Origin: Pantoea sp.
GTDB taxonomy: Bacteria > Pseudomonadota > Gammaproteobacteria > Enterobacterales > Enterobacteriaceae
Length of the DNA: 64,000 nt
Assembly (NCBI RefSeq): GCF_028283705.1
Contig: NZ_JAPWKD010000032.1
Location: 620,001-684,000 of the forward strand
Direction of reading: 5' to 3'
This document shows positions 7,475 through 17,600 of this stretch, piece after piece (the first letter of the stretch is position 1; the number at the start of each line of letters is the position of its first letter). Both the position numbers and the translations under genes were made by a program. The notes under the pieces are model-generated. The model did no database searches. It saw nothing but the letters and a program-made list of their open reading frames with translations, and was not told where the DNA came from.

Positions 7475-9121
7475 TTACGCGCCTTCAAGCACCAGTCGGC
7501 TATCGGCAAGCATTAATGGCTGAATCTGATGCGTAACCAACAGCGTGGTTTTTCCTTTTACCAGTTCCTTCAGCGCATTCAGCACCATTTCCGTATTCGT
7601 GGCATCCAAACCTTCCGTCGGTTCATCCAGCAAAATAATCGGTGCATGCGACAGGAATGCGCGGGCAATGGAAATTCTGCGAGCCTGTCCGCCAGAAAGA
7701 CGCGCCCCGAGTTCCCCGACCAGCGTATCCAGCCCATGCGGGAAGGCCCGCACTTCTTCTGCCAGTGAAGCCTGGCTGAGCGCCTGCCATAAAACGTCAT
7801 CATCCGCGTCAGGGGCAACCAGCCGCAGGTTGTCGCGAATCGACGCATTAAACAGATAGGTTTTTTGCCCGACCACTGAAATAGCCTGGCGCAATACCTC
7901 GTCAGACAGATCGGTTACTTCACTGCCGCCAATCGCAACGCTGCCCTTATCGCAACGCCAGAAACCCTGAATCAGGTTGAGAATCGTGGTTTTGCCCGCC
8001 CCGCTCGGGCCAAGGATGGCAAGGCAATGCCCTTGTGGCACGTGGAAGCTGAGCGAATCGAACACCGTTGGATGCTCCGGACCATAACGCATGGTGACCG
8101 CTGAAAACGTCAGGTCAAAGGTTTCAGGCATCGGGCTGGCTGCGGGCAACTCGACGGCAGGTGTCAGTTCTGCCAGAGAAAAAATACGGCGTGCCGCTTC
8201 GCGGGTGACGCCCAGCGCGGCAAAGGCGGTCGGTAATGCGGCCACGGCTTCCGCGCTGGCGAGCACGGCAAACAACAACATCACGATATCATTACCGGCC
8301 AGGCCGCCTGCATGCCCCGCGCTAACCAGCAGGATAAAGGCGCAAAACATGCCGATCTGACCCGCGAGGGCTGACAGTACGCTGCCCAATGCGCCGATCC
8401 AGGCCTGCTGACGCTGTGCAGCAATCAGCTTTTGCGAAAGCTGCGACAGATGCCGGGCCTGGCGGCTGACGGCACCTGCAATCTGCAACTCACCCAGACC
8501 GCGGATAAGATCGGTTGAGGCGACCTGGATCGATGCACGTAAGCCCGCAACCGCGTTGCCGCTGGTCCGGGTACGTGCCACCACCACGAGGGGGACAATA
8601 ACGCCGGCCAGCACCAGCATGGCAGCATCAATAGCCGCGACGCCCGGAGAAAACCAGAACAATACGCACAGAATCACAATGGATGAGATCAGCCCGGCAA
8701 CGGCAGGCGCAAAGATTCTGAGATAAAAGTTGTCGAGGCTATCAATATCTGCCCGCAGGCGAGCCAGCACATCGCCATCGCGAAATGCCTGCAATCGCGC
8801 CGGAGCCAGAGGCTCAAGATGCTGATAGAACCAGACACGTAAAACCGACAGCAGCCGTAATGTTGCATCGTGCGTGACCAATCGCTCAAGATAGCGTGCG
8901 ATGGTACGCAGCACGGCTAAGCCACGAATGGCAGCAGCAGGCGCGAAGAATTCCAGCGTCAGTGCTCCCATGCCAGCCAGCGCCATCGAAGTGATAAACC
9001 AGCCAGACAGTGCCAGCAACGTGACGTTAGACAGGATGACAACCACAGATAGACCAATGCCGAGCGCCATGCGCAAGCGCCAGGGGCGCGCCAGTTGCAA
9101 TAAATGTCGTAAGTCATTCAT
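7475..9121 (-). CDS. cydC: ABC exporter subunit CydC
   Basis: One half of the CydDC exporter, which moves glutathione/cysteine to the periplasm and is needed to assemble bd oxidases. The 548 residues hold six N-terminal membrane helices (LALSGWFITSMALAG and IRGLAVLRTIARYLERLVTHDA are typical of CydC) and a C-terminal ATPase with GPSGAGKTT (Walker A), LSGGQARRISIARA (signature) and ILLDEPTEGLD (Walker B). It is slightly shorter than the E. coli protein (573). It starts two bases after the cydD stop and is the last gene of the cydABDC operon. Confidence 0.93.
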   Translation of the reverse strand: MNDLRHLLQLARPWRLRMALGIGLSVVVILSNVTLLALSGWFITSMALAGMGALTLEFFAPAAAIRGLAVLRTIARYLERLVTHDATLRLLSVLRVWFYQHLEPLAPARLQAFRDGDVLARLRADIDSLDNFYLRIFAPAVAGLISSIVILCVLFWFSPGVAAIDAAMLVLAGVIVPLVVVARTRTSGNAVAGLRASIQVASTDLIRGLGELQIAGAVSRQARHLSQLSQKLIAAQRQQAWIGALGSVLSALAGQIGMFCAFILLVSAGHAGGLAGNDIVMLLFAVLASAEAVAALPTAFAALGVTREAARRIFSLAELTPAVELPAASPMPETFDLTFSAVTMRYGPEHPTVFDSLSFHVPQGHCLAILGPSGAGKTTILNLIQGFWRCDKGSVAIGGSEVTDLSDEVLRQAISVVGQKTYLFNASIRDNLRLVAPDADDDVLWQALSQASLAEEVRAFPHGLDTLVGELGARLSGGQARRISIARAFLSHAPIILLDEPTEGLDATNTEMVLNALKELVKGKTTLLVTHQIQPLMLADSRLVLEGA

Positions 9122-9123
9122 GT

Positions 9124-10878
9124 TTATGCTCCCTTCTGTAGCCGTTCGAGTTCGGCGAACACGCCGCCACTCTGCAACAGCTCCCCGGGTTTGCCCGATT
9201 CGATCACCCTGCCGTTTGCCAGCACCAATACCCGGTCAGCCATTGCCGCCATTTCGGTGTCATGGGTAATCACCAAACGTGCCGAATCCGGCAGTGCCTC
9301 GGCCAGGGCAGTCATCATCTGCCGTGCGGTTTTGCCGTCCAGTGCCGCCGTCGGTTCATCCAGAATCAGCAGCGGTGGCGCAGTCAGCACCGCGCGGGCC
9401 ATCGCCACGCGCTGGATTTGTCCGCCAGATAACCCCTGGCCGCCATCGCCAACCTGAGTGGCATAACTGGTCGGTAAAGCCTCGATAAACGTGGCAGCCT
9501 GAGCCAGTTTGGCTGCGGCATACAGTTCGCTGTTCCCGGCTTCCGGTCGCGCCAGACAAATGTTGTCTGCTATTGATCCGGCAAACAAAGTCGGGCGTTG
9601 CGGCAGCCAGCCAATGTGCTGTTGCCACTCAGGCAAATCCAGCGCGGCCAAATCATGCCCATCAACCAGAATCCGTCCTGAAGCTGGCGTGATAAACCTC
9701 AGCAGCAGCCTGGCGAGCGTGGTCTTGCCTGCGCCGCTGGTGCCGACAATAGCCAGCGTCTCACCCCGACGCAGCGTAAAGGAGATATCTTCAATACCCC
9801 CGCCTTCCGGGTGACGATATCCCACACCTTCGAGCTGAATTTCCTGCGGCACAGCACAGGGCAGCGGCTTGCTGTCTGACTGTACCGGTGGTTCGGTGTT
9901 CAGAATCGCCAGCAAGCCTTCGGTTGCGCCAATGGCATCCATACGCGCGTGATAATGCGCACCCAGATCGCGCAACGGGCGAAAGAATTCAGGTGCCAGC
10001 AACAGGGCGAACAGGCCCGGCAGGAAAGCCATCTCACCGTAATACAGGCGGAAGCCGACATACACCGCCACCATGGCAGTACTGATGGTGGCAAAGAATT
10101 CCAGCACCAGCGAAGAAAGAAAGGCAACACGCAGAACTTTCATCGTCGTATGACGATAGTTTTCGGAGATCGCGGCAATGATCGCCGCCTGTCTGCGGGC
10201 CGCATTGGACTGACGCAACGTCGTCAGACCGGAAATAACATCAAAGAAATGCGCACTCATCAGGCTGAGCTTATGCCACTGCCTGAGGCTCATTTTCTCT
10301 GCCCCCTTGCCTACCAGAATCATAAATAGCGGCACCAGCGGAGCCGTTATCAGCATGATCAGCCCGGATACCCAATCAAAGGGGAACAACGCGGCCAGAA
10401 TCGCCAACGGGACGATGCCGATAATGATTTTTTGCGGCAGGAAAGCGGAAAAATAGGTTTCGATCGCTTCAACACCTTCACCCAACGAGCTGGCAATGCT
10501 GCCGGTGCGTTGTTGCTGGCTCCATGCAGGGCCAAGTGCTGAGATACGTTCCAGTAAGGTTGCGCGCAACGTCTGACGGATACGGGCAGCGGTCTCAAAA
10601 GCAAAGCCCTGACGCAGCCAATCCAGGCCTGCGCGCAGGATCATCACGGCGGGTAACAGCCAAAGCGCCGGGAACAGGTCGGCCAATCCTTTACCGCCGA
10701 TAACGACCCTGTCAATCAACCACGCCAGCAGCCAGCACTGTACAATCATCATGATGGCATTCAGCGTTGCCATGGTGACAGACAGGGAAAAGAGCGCACC
10801 TGCCTGGCGACGCTGGCTGGAGAGCCAGCGTTCCGCCAGGCGAGCGGCCGCTCCACTAAGGGGAGGACGAGCCGACAT
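9124..10878 (-). CDS. cydD: ABC exporter subunit CydD
   Basis: Partner of CydC in the heterodimeric thiol exporter. The 584 residues compare with 588 in E. coli. A membrane domain (TARIRQTLRATLLERISALGP, QQRTGSIASSLGEGVEAIE) is followed by an ATPase with GTSGAGKTTLARLLL, LSGGQIQRVAMARAVL and LLILDEPTAALD. It begins seven bases after cydB. In E. coli cydDC is a separate operon next to trxB; here it is fused to the oxidase operon, as in Bacillus-type cydABCD clusters. Confidence 0.93.
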   Translation of the reverse strand: MSARPPLSGAAARLAERWLSSQRRQAGALFSLSVTMATLNAIMMIVQCWLLAWLIDRVVIGGKGLADLFPALWLLPAVMILRAGLDWLRQGFAFETAARIRQTLRATLLERISALGPAWSQQQRTGSIASSLGEGVEAIETYFSAFLPQKIIIGIVPLAILAALFPFDWVSGLIMLITAPLVPLFMILVGKGAEKMSLRQWHKLSLMSAHFFDVISGLTTLRQSNAARRQAAIIAAISENYRHTTMKVLRVAFLSSLVLEFFATISTAMVAVYVGFRLYYGEMAFLPGLFALLLAPEFFRPLRDLGAHYHARMDAIGATEGLLAILNTEPPVQSDSKPLPCAVPQEIQLEGVGYRHPEGGGIEDISFTLRRGETLAIVGTSGAGKTTLARLLLRFITPASGRILVDGHDLAALDLPEWQQHIGWLPQRPTLFAGSIADNICLARPEAGNSELYAAAKLAQAATFIEALPTSYATQVGDGGQGLSGGQIQRVAMARAVLTAPPLLILDEPTAALDGKTARQMMTALAEALPDSARLVITHDTEMAAMADRVLVLANGRVIESGKPGELLQSGGVFAELERLQKGA

Positions 10879-10885
10879 GATTTAT

Positions 10886-11932
10886 TTAGTGTCCGTAGCC
10901 AACCAGTTTGGAGATGCGTCCCCGGAACACCCAAATCTGATACCAGTTATACATAATCATCACGGGTACAAACCCACCCATCGTCAGGGTGAAGGTGATC
11001 AGGGAAACCTGCGGGCTGGCACCAGCCCAGATGGTCCAGGTGCCTGGTACTAACCACGGGAACATGCTGATCAGCATACCGAAGCCCAGAATCAGCGCAG
11101 CACCGTTAAACCACATAATCGCGGCAACATCTTTGTCCTTCAGCGTGTCACGACGCACCTGCTCAATGCAGTACAGGGCGATCAGACCGAACAGTCCCCA
11201 GACCCAGAAATGCGGTCCAAACCACTTCGCACGCGCCCAGTCAAAGATCGCAGCGCTCCACACCCAGGTGATGACAACCGCCGCAATCGCTAACCAGAAG
11301 ATAGTCGCGGTCCAGCGAGCAGCATCCTGGCGGATAGGCTCAGACTTTTCAAAGCGCGCACGCACAAAGAGTACGCCGGAGAACGTCATTGCCACACAGG
11401 AGGCGATACCGGTCCAGATGGAGAAAGCCGAAATAAAGTTAAACGCCCCACCCGCATAATGCGGCACGCCATGTGCCGGGGTATCCAGTGCAAAGCCCTG
11501 CAACACCGCACCAACACACATCCCACCGAAGAAGGTGACCGCCAGGCTGGCGATACCAAACACGTGGTCAGAAAAACGCTGCCAGAACGGGGAAGCCAGG
11601 TGACGGAACTCCAGCGCAACAGCACGGGACATAATGCCCCACAGCACCAGGGCCATCGGCACCATCAGATAGCTGAAAGCCGAGCCGTAAACGAAGGGGA
11701 ACGTACCAAACATAATCCCACCGGCCACGATCAGCCAGGTTTCGTTGGCATCCCAGGTACCGGCCATCGCGGCCATAATGGCACCGCGTTCGTCATGATC
11801 TTTAACGAAGAGCGAGAAGATCCCCGCCCCAAGGTCTGCGCCATCAAGCGCAATGTACAGCAGCACGCTGATGCCAAACGCCAACCACCAGGCGATGGTC
11901 AGGAACTGCTGAGTATGAGTAAGCATATCCAT
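10886..11932 (-). CDS. cydB: bd-type quinol oxidase subunit II
   Basis: Second subunit of a cytochrome bd-type ubiquinol oxidase in the inner membrane. The 348 residues (ATG at 11932, behind GGAGA, instead of an upstream start inside cydA) give eight or nine helices, the conserved LDGADLGAGI near the N-terminus, GTWDANETWLIVAGG and the TMGGFVPVMIMYNWYQIWVF end. Sequence is closer to CioB-type than to E. coli CydB. It follows cydA by 16 bases. No cydX-like ORF is visible in the seven bases before cydD. Confidence 0.92.
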   Translation of the reverse strand: MDMLTHTQQFLTIAWWLAFGISVLLYIALDGADLGAGIFSLFVKDHDERGAIMAAMAGTWDANETWLIVAGGIMFGTFPFVYGSAFSYLMVPMALVLWGIMSRAVALEFRHLASPFWQRFSDHVFGIASLAVTFFGGMCVGAVLQGFALDTPAHGVPHYAGGAFNFISAFSIWTGIASCVAMTFSGVLFVRARFEKSEPIRQDAARWTATIFWLAIAAVVITWVWSAAIFDWARAKWFGPHFWVWGLFGLIALYCIEQVRRDTLKDKDVAAIMWFNGAALILGFGMLISMFPWLVPGTWTIWAGASPQVSLITFTLTMGGFVPVMIMYNWYQIWVFRGRISKLVGYGH

Positions 11933-11948
11933 GGGTGTCTTCTCCGTA

Positions 11949-13394
11949 TCAGACCGGGCGAACGTATTCGGGATGGTCAGCGTGACCACCATCTGGCGGC
12001 AGGTCGAGCTGACCAAGGTGCTCGTGACCTTCACCAGGCAGTTTGCTGGTTAAGTCAGGCCCGATACGAACCACCTTCGCCATAAACCAGATCGTACCGG
12101 CGATAACCGCTGACTCGAAGATGGCAAAGCCGACAAACCAGAAGATTGCCAGACCCAGTGTCATGGCGCTCATGCCGTCCTCGGTACGCATCAGACCGTT
12201 GACGATCCACGGCTGACGACCGATTTCACGCGTCCACCAACCGGCGATCACCGCGATATAAGGCAGCACCACCATCGCCACGGCGATAAACAGGAACACA
12301 GTATTGCGCGGAGCCAGTTCGACCGTCATACGACGGCGGCACATCAGCCAGATTCCCCACAGGCTCACCAGCAGCATTGCGCCGCCCGCTGCGCTCATGG
12401 CGCGGAAGGCATAGAACGGCAGCACCACCGGAGGCTGTTCATCTTTCGGGAAGCTGTTCAGGCCGCGCACCGGACCGTTCCAGGTTTTGGTTTCAATCAG
12501 GCTCAATGCATGAGGGATAGAAATCGACCATGCCAGCCCAGTCCCTTCAGCATTCGGCCAACCGAGGATGTGCCAGGCGCTGTTGACGTTGCCGTCGGCA
12601 TCATAGGTGTCGTAATGCCCTTCCATCGCGGCGAGCGCAGCAGGTTTATGCTCCAGCGTTTCCTCACCCAGCATATCGCCCATCCAGATCTGGGTGGCAG
12701 CGACGATGGCCAGCAACACCAGTGAATACTTCAAGGGGCGCAGGAACAGATCAACATGGCGACGCTTCAGTACGAACCAGGCACAGGTTGCGACCACGAA
12801 GGTGAGCGACAGCTCGAAGCTGGCGAGCAGCATGTGTGGGAAGGCGGTGCGGGCATTCGGATTGAACAACGCGGCCATCCAGTCAGTCACATGGAAGATG
12901 CCATCCGTGTATTCGACCCCGGTAGGCGTCTGCATCCAGGAGTTAGCCACCAGAATCCACATCGCTGACAGCGTTGAGGAAAGGGCAACGTTGAAGGTGG
13001 CGAACAGATGCATGCCACGGCTAATCTTGCCCCAGCCAAAAATCATCAATCCGATGAAGCCCGCTTCATACATAAAGGCGGTAATGGTCTCATAGCCCAG
13101 CACCTGACCGAAAAACGGTCCGGCGGCCTGGGAAAAACGACCATAAAGGATACCAAAAGCCATTTCCATCGTGACACCGGTGGCCACACCGGCACCAAAG
13201 TTAACAATGAACAGCTTTTCGAAAAAACGACACAACCGATACCACTTCTCGTCATTTTTTCTGACCCACATCAGTTCAGAAATGAACAGAAGCGCAGCCA
13301 GACCAATGGTCAGCGGTGGATAAATGATATGTATTGAAGAGATTAGCGCAAAGTCGATACGCGTAATCAGCGATGTGAGATCATTACTTAACAT
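11949..13394 (-). CDS. cydA: bd-type quinol oxidase subunit I, cyanide-insensitive (CIO) type
   Basis: Haem-bearing subunit that oxidises quinol and reduces oxygen. The 481 residues are shorter than E. coli CydA (522): the long Q-loop insertion is absent between IPHALSLIETKTWNGPVRGL and LPFYAFRAM, which marks the CioA type. Expected ligands are present: H22 (SSIHIIYPP), the histidine in AFPHMLLASFE, the methionine in FYAFRAMSAAGG, and the GREIGRQPW-type quinol motif (GWWTREIGRQPW). The start has an AAGAAGAT ribosome site. First gene of cydABDC; cioA is an equally good name. Confidence 0.93.
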   Translation of the reverse strand: MLSNDLTSLITRIDFALISSIHIIYPPLTIGLAALLFISELMWVRKNDEKWYRLCRFFEKLFIVNFGAGVATGVTMEMAFGILYGRFSQAAGPFFGQVLGYETITAFMYEAGFIGLMIFGWGKISRGMHLFATFNVALSSTLSAMWILVANSWMQTPTGVEYTDGIFHVTDWMAALFNPNARTAFPHMLLASFELSLTFVVATCAWFVLKRRHVDLFLRPLKYSLVLLAIVAATQIWMGDMLGEETLEHKPAALAAMEGHYDTYDADGNVNSAWHILGWPNAEGTGLAWSISIPHALSLIETKTWNGPVRGLNSFPKDEQPPVVLPFYAFRAMSAAGGAMLLVSLWGIWLMCRRRMTVELAPRNTVFLFIAVAMVVLPYIAVIAGWWTREIGRQPWIVNGLMRTEDGMSAMTLGLAIFWFVGFAIFESAVIAGTIWFMAKVVRIGPDLTSKLPGEGHEHLGQLDLPPDGGHADHPEYVRPV

Positions 13395-13700
13395 GACTAT
13401 CTTCTTTTCTATTAAGTGACCGTATTAGCCAGCGACAACCGGGCGCCCTTCCTCTTACCTGGCAGGTGAAATGATAAGAGTCGGGACAGGGAGAGTAGAA
13501 ACAGGTGCCGCACCATCGTATTCCTCACGTCGGTGGCTTACCGCTAGCACATTCCCCTGACAGAAACGACTGAAACAGGATAATGCTCGAAAGCATAGCC
13601 GTGACTTTGTAGCCTGGTGACTAAACCATGCTGACTAAGACGCGTTTGCTGACGAAGCTTATTAACTAAGCGCTAACAGTACCCGACAATAAGCAAATTA
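13395..13700 (-). other. Long cydA leader or promoter region
   Basis: About 300 bases of ordinary base composition upstream of cydA, before the sequence turns strongly AT-rich. On the minus strand it includes a tight hairpin ATGCT-TTCG-AGCAT (13583-13596) and a GGGGAATGTGCTAGC block. It could be a structured 5-prime leader, but I recognise no known riboswitch. No ORF with a ribosome site is present. Confidence 0.35.
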
Positions 13701-13997
13701 CTGCAACTGCTGAAATTTACTTATTAGAGATGTACCCAGGTTTCGAGACGCATATATTGTCATAAAAGCCCAATATAGGTTCTGTGTAGTCCGAATGAGG
13801 CTCAGTATATTCCTCCCCACCCGGATATTGTCAAGAAAAATGTGGGTAATCCATATTTTTGTTGCCTGCCACATTATATTCATTCACAAGAAATAAAAAT
13901 GGCCGCAATCAATCAACGAACTGTAACCAAAAGAAAATCAATCGTTAATACTGATGCTTCCATTTCGCTCAATTATAACAATTCGTTAAACAAAAAA

Positions 13998-14011
13998 TTG
14001 ATTTAAATCAA
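13998..14011. promoter_or_regulatory. Perfect FNR-box palindrome
   Basis: TTGAT-TTAA-ATCAA matches the FNR consensus at every conserved base. It lies about 600 bases upstream of cydA and about 650 upstream of the 14665 gene. Oxygen control of the oxidase operon is the natural inference, but the distance is large. Confidence 0.55.
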
Positions 14012-14433
14012 TTTATTACAACGATATCATCGCATCTGCAATCCCGCAAGGCGGTAAAATGAAGAGAGAAATAACAATCAATTTGGCTTTAAAAAAATAA
14101 TAATTCCTGTCATTAATAATAACGTCACAGCCAATATAAAAACATGAAATTCACAAAACAACCGACATTTGGATTATCACATAAGCTACATTGCCAACCT
14201 TTCGATCCATTATTAACAACAAATATAACTTCCCGGTAACATTGCCACCTTATTGTCTGAACAAACGTCATTCGGCTCAATAGCACTGAAATGCAAAATT
14301 CAGCAAATTGTGCCGCTGCAATTCATGCGCATTGTGGATAGGTGTAAACATCGCATAACACCGTCGCTACCGTCCTGAACGTTAACCACCCGGTGCGCAT
14401 TCATGCCGACCAGGCCAATAACCGCACAGATTC

Positions 14434-14455
14434 GTAGCGGCGCGATTTATCGCGC
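14434..14455 (+). repeat. REP-like palindrome (GTAGCGGCGCGATTTATCGCGC family)
   Basis: Exact copy of the 22-base family consensus seen about eleven times in the window. A reverse-oriented variant follows at 14501, so the two form an inverted pair like a REPIN. Confidence 0.8.
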
Positions 14456-14500
14456 AATGTTGTGCCGCTGCACACTGCCGGATACCGCACAGAGCAAACC

Positions 14501-14522
14501 CGCGCAATAAATTGCGCCGCGA
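14501..14522 (-). repeat. REP-like palindrome, variant GCGCAATTTATTGCGC
   Basis: Reverse-oriented variant with compensating changes in both arms (GCGCAA/TTGCGC), which keeps the palindrome. It is the partner of the copy at 14434. Confidence 0.65.
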
Positions 14523-14584
14523 CGGATGGTGCGTATCCGCCAGGGTCAGCCCGATCTCATTAAAATATCAGGGTAAAATCCCTT

Positions 14585-14603
14585 TTTAATGATTATCAAA
14601 TCA
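14585..14603. promoter_or_regulatory. Fur-box-like core upstream of the repeat-protein gene
   Basis: TAATGATTATCA matches the centre of the 19-base Fur consensus over 12 consecutive bases, while the outer arms match poorly. It also forms the inverted repeat AATGATT-ATCA-AATCATT. It lies about 60 bases before the start at 14665. Iron control is a tentative inference. Confidence 0.35.
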
Positions 14604-14664
14604 TTGGTTATCCGGCATCTATAAACCTCACTTGCTCTAACCCAATCCAGCAAAAGCGATCTCC

Positions 14665-17600
14665 ATGTCGGATAACAACATTATTGTGCCTTACTCCAGT
14701 GCCGGAACGATTCGGTTTTCCCATACAGTCCCCAATCCCCTCACCCTGCCGTTTAACGCTGTCTCTTCCTGCTGGCAGCTCCCGGTTTCTCTGCAACCGC
14801 GTGAGCTAGGCAAGGGTCCTTCATCAGGCAGCAACCGTGAAAGCTATCCCCCATTGCAACCGCAGGTAACCTTCAAACACCAGCCGCGCCAGGCGGTGAA
14901 ACCCCGTACCCATCGACCTGATGCTGCAAGCAGAATGCTCACCCCCGATCAGCGGCAGCATCCCGCAAAGCACCCCAAAATCGTGGCGATGAAGCACAGG
15001 TTAACGAAGAAGCTGGAAAATGTGGGAAAAGCTAAAAAAGTGCTGGCGACCATTAATGAAAGGATCACCCATCAGTTGCAGAACACCACTCTGGTGGAAT
15101 CACTCACTCCGGCTGAAACCCTGCTTTATCGCGCAGCACATGAGCCAGGGGTGATGCCGGCGCTGATGACCGTCCTTAGCGATAATGGCAGGCAACAAAT
15201 TGCGCGAGCAAAAGAGCGTTATCACCCCCTGTCATCGGCCGGTGAGATTGCCAAAATCACCACCCGCCGACAGCCCAATGAATCCGACAGTCACTATGTT
15301 CTGCGGTTGATGCAAAACCCTGATTTACTCCAGCGGGATATCAGTATGCTCTCCGGAGTGAGCGTTCAGGATTTACGCTATCGGCCGGAGTTTAAAATCC
15401 TGTCACCAGAAGGAGAGGAAGCGCAGGCAGCCACGCCACAGCAAGAAAATGAATCAGGTCCAGCTTACGTCCGGCGCATCTATCCGCTCTATCCTGACCT
15501 GTGTGAAGATGATTTCTGCGTGCTGGCAGGGATGGATATCCGGCGATTGCGCAAGTTGTGGATGTTTAAAAGTTTCACCAAAGCGGCCACCAACGCGATG
15601 CAACTAACCCGGCAGCTTAAGGATGAGGCCCCGCTGGAATACGCCCGCCGCCTGCATGTTCTTTATCCCGGGCTAACGCCGCATGAACTTAGTGCTATCG
15701 CCAGGATGGATGAAAATGATCTAAGGCAAAGAGCAGAATTCAAAACGTTGTCGGAGGCGGGCCTGAGAGCCTTCGCCACCCAATCCCGCCGCGATGATGA
15801 ATCGCCACTGCAATGTGCCATACGCCTATTTCGCGATAATGACGACCTGACCTTTGGCGATATCAGCTACATCTCCGGTATGAGCGAACCCAATCTGCGG
15901 CAAAGGCCGGAATTTAAGCCGCTGACGGCGGCGGTTGAAGCCGTGCAGCAAACCACACGCCGTCAGGATGGCGAGAGTAACCACACCTATGCAGTGCGCA
16001 TTATTACCGAGCACCCCCAGCTGACTCCTGCTGAGATTTGCGTTGCGGTTGGCGTGAGCGAACAAAATTTGCGGCAGTGGCCTGAATTTATCCCGCTGAC
16101 CGACGCGGCTAAAGAAGCGGGTAAAGCAACGCCGCAACAGGATAAGGAAACACCGATGGATTGGGCGGTGCGGCTGCATAAAGATCACCCGGGGTTAACC
16201 ATTCCCGAGCTAAGCAGCATCACCAAAGCCTCAGGATCAGCCCTGCGTAAAAGGCCGGAATTCAGGGATATTGTTGATTCAAATAAGAAAGCCATGCGAC
16301 GAAAAAAGACGACCCCCGTCCCGCGCTTACCTCAACCGCGTCCAGGTAAGCCCCACACTGCCTGCCACCGTTTGCTGGAGGCGAATAACAGGCTAAAAAA
16401 ATTAAAAAAATTCCCCAGGCTCGTTTGGACGACCATTTTTCAGCACACCTGGCAGCCGGAAGAGACTCCTGAAGACTATGCCGTGCGTTTGCAGGAACTG
16501 ATTCCTAATATCCCCCAAAGGGCGATTTGTCGGCTGACAAAATTAAGTTTGCAGGCATTGAAGAAAATACCTGCTTTTCAAACGCTGTCAGACCTCGGGA
16601 AACAAATCCATGCCAGCACCCCGCGTGGCACTGCCGAATCAGCAGAAGATTACGCCCGCCGACTACTCAGCTTAAGGCCTAAACCATCCTACCGTGATAT
16701 CAGCCTGCTGACAGGAGAAGACGAACGCAGGCTGCGCTATCGGCCAGAATATCAATCGTTGTCGAAGGAAGGTGCCAGGATAAAGAAAATCACCCCACGG
16801 AAGAAAATGGAAACCCTCCATGAATACGCCGGACGCCTGCATAAGCTATACCCGCGACTGCCACTGAGCGATATCAGCGTACTGACCTGGTTAGATATAC
16901 GCACCCTGCATGAGCTGGGTATAAAAGTTTCGGGGCGCGTCAGAGACGCCGATAATTTCCTTATCCCTGCGCCCGTGGCTGTCTCACCGGTGCCTTCATT
17001 ACTTGATTTCAATAATCTGACCCCGATTCCCACGCCAGTTCCTTTCGAAACACTGGCTCCCGGTGATATCAACCGGCTGATAACCCCCCTTCCCTCCCAT
17101 ATCTCTTCACCGGTCGATTTGAATAGCGTGATAACCCCACGACCTGCCGCCATTCATTTCAACCCGGTTGCTGTCCCCTCAGCTTCCGGTTGGGTGCCTT
17201 CCGTTCAGCAGATCCAGGAAATGAGTCATTTCCTGTTACGCCAGTCAGGAAGTTTCAATAACCAGCTCGCGGATGATGCCCTCAATATGTTGCTGGCTTC
17301 AGGGATCATGCCTGCTGGCATCGTGCTGGTGGTAAATGAGTTCCGCACCGATGGCAGCATCAATGCCCAGGAAATACGCGCCAGCGCTGAACCCCAGTTA
17401 AACGAAATATATTTAAACCTGGTTTTGCAGCGCGATACCAATCTGGCGGGCACCTCCACCGGAAATGACGCATCAGCACATTACTGGCCTGTCGACCTTG
17501 ATGGCAGGACCATTGACACCCGCTATGATGGTAACTGCCTGTACGAAAGCGTCAGCATCGGACTCGGGCTACTGGGCTTTGTCGGGTTTACTGCCGAAGC

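Larger units (their letters stand above)
13701..14664. other. AT-rich non-coding region between cydA and the repeat-protein gene
   Basis: Nearly 1 kb without a convincing gene. 13701-14330 is strongly AT-rich; 14330-14580 is GC-rich and carries two REP-like elements. It must hold divergent promoters for cydA and the 14665 gene. The perfect FNR box and a Fur-box-like core are listed separately. A 34-codon ATG frame at 13899 has no ribosome site. Confidence 0.5.

Noticed and set aside
6667..7475. Integrated island with att sites at tRNA-Phe
   Set aside because: No integrase and no direct repeat of the tRNA 3-prime end were found within the window.
13395..13700. yybP-ykoY or other known riboswitch in the cydA leader
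   Set aside because: A GGGGAATGTGC block looked suggestive, but the conserved second half of the manganese riboswitch is missing.
13899..14003. 34-codon ATG frame in the cydA upstream region
   Set aside because: No ribosome site, low-complexity product, and it runs through the FNR box; most likely chance.
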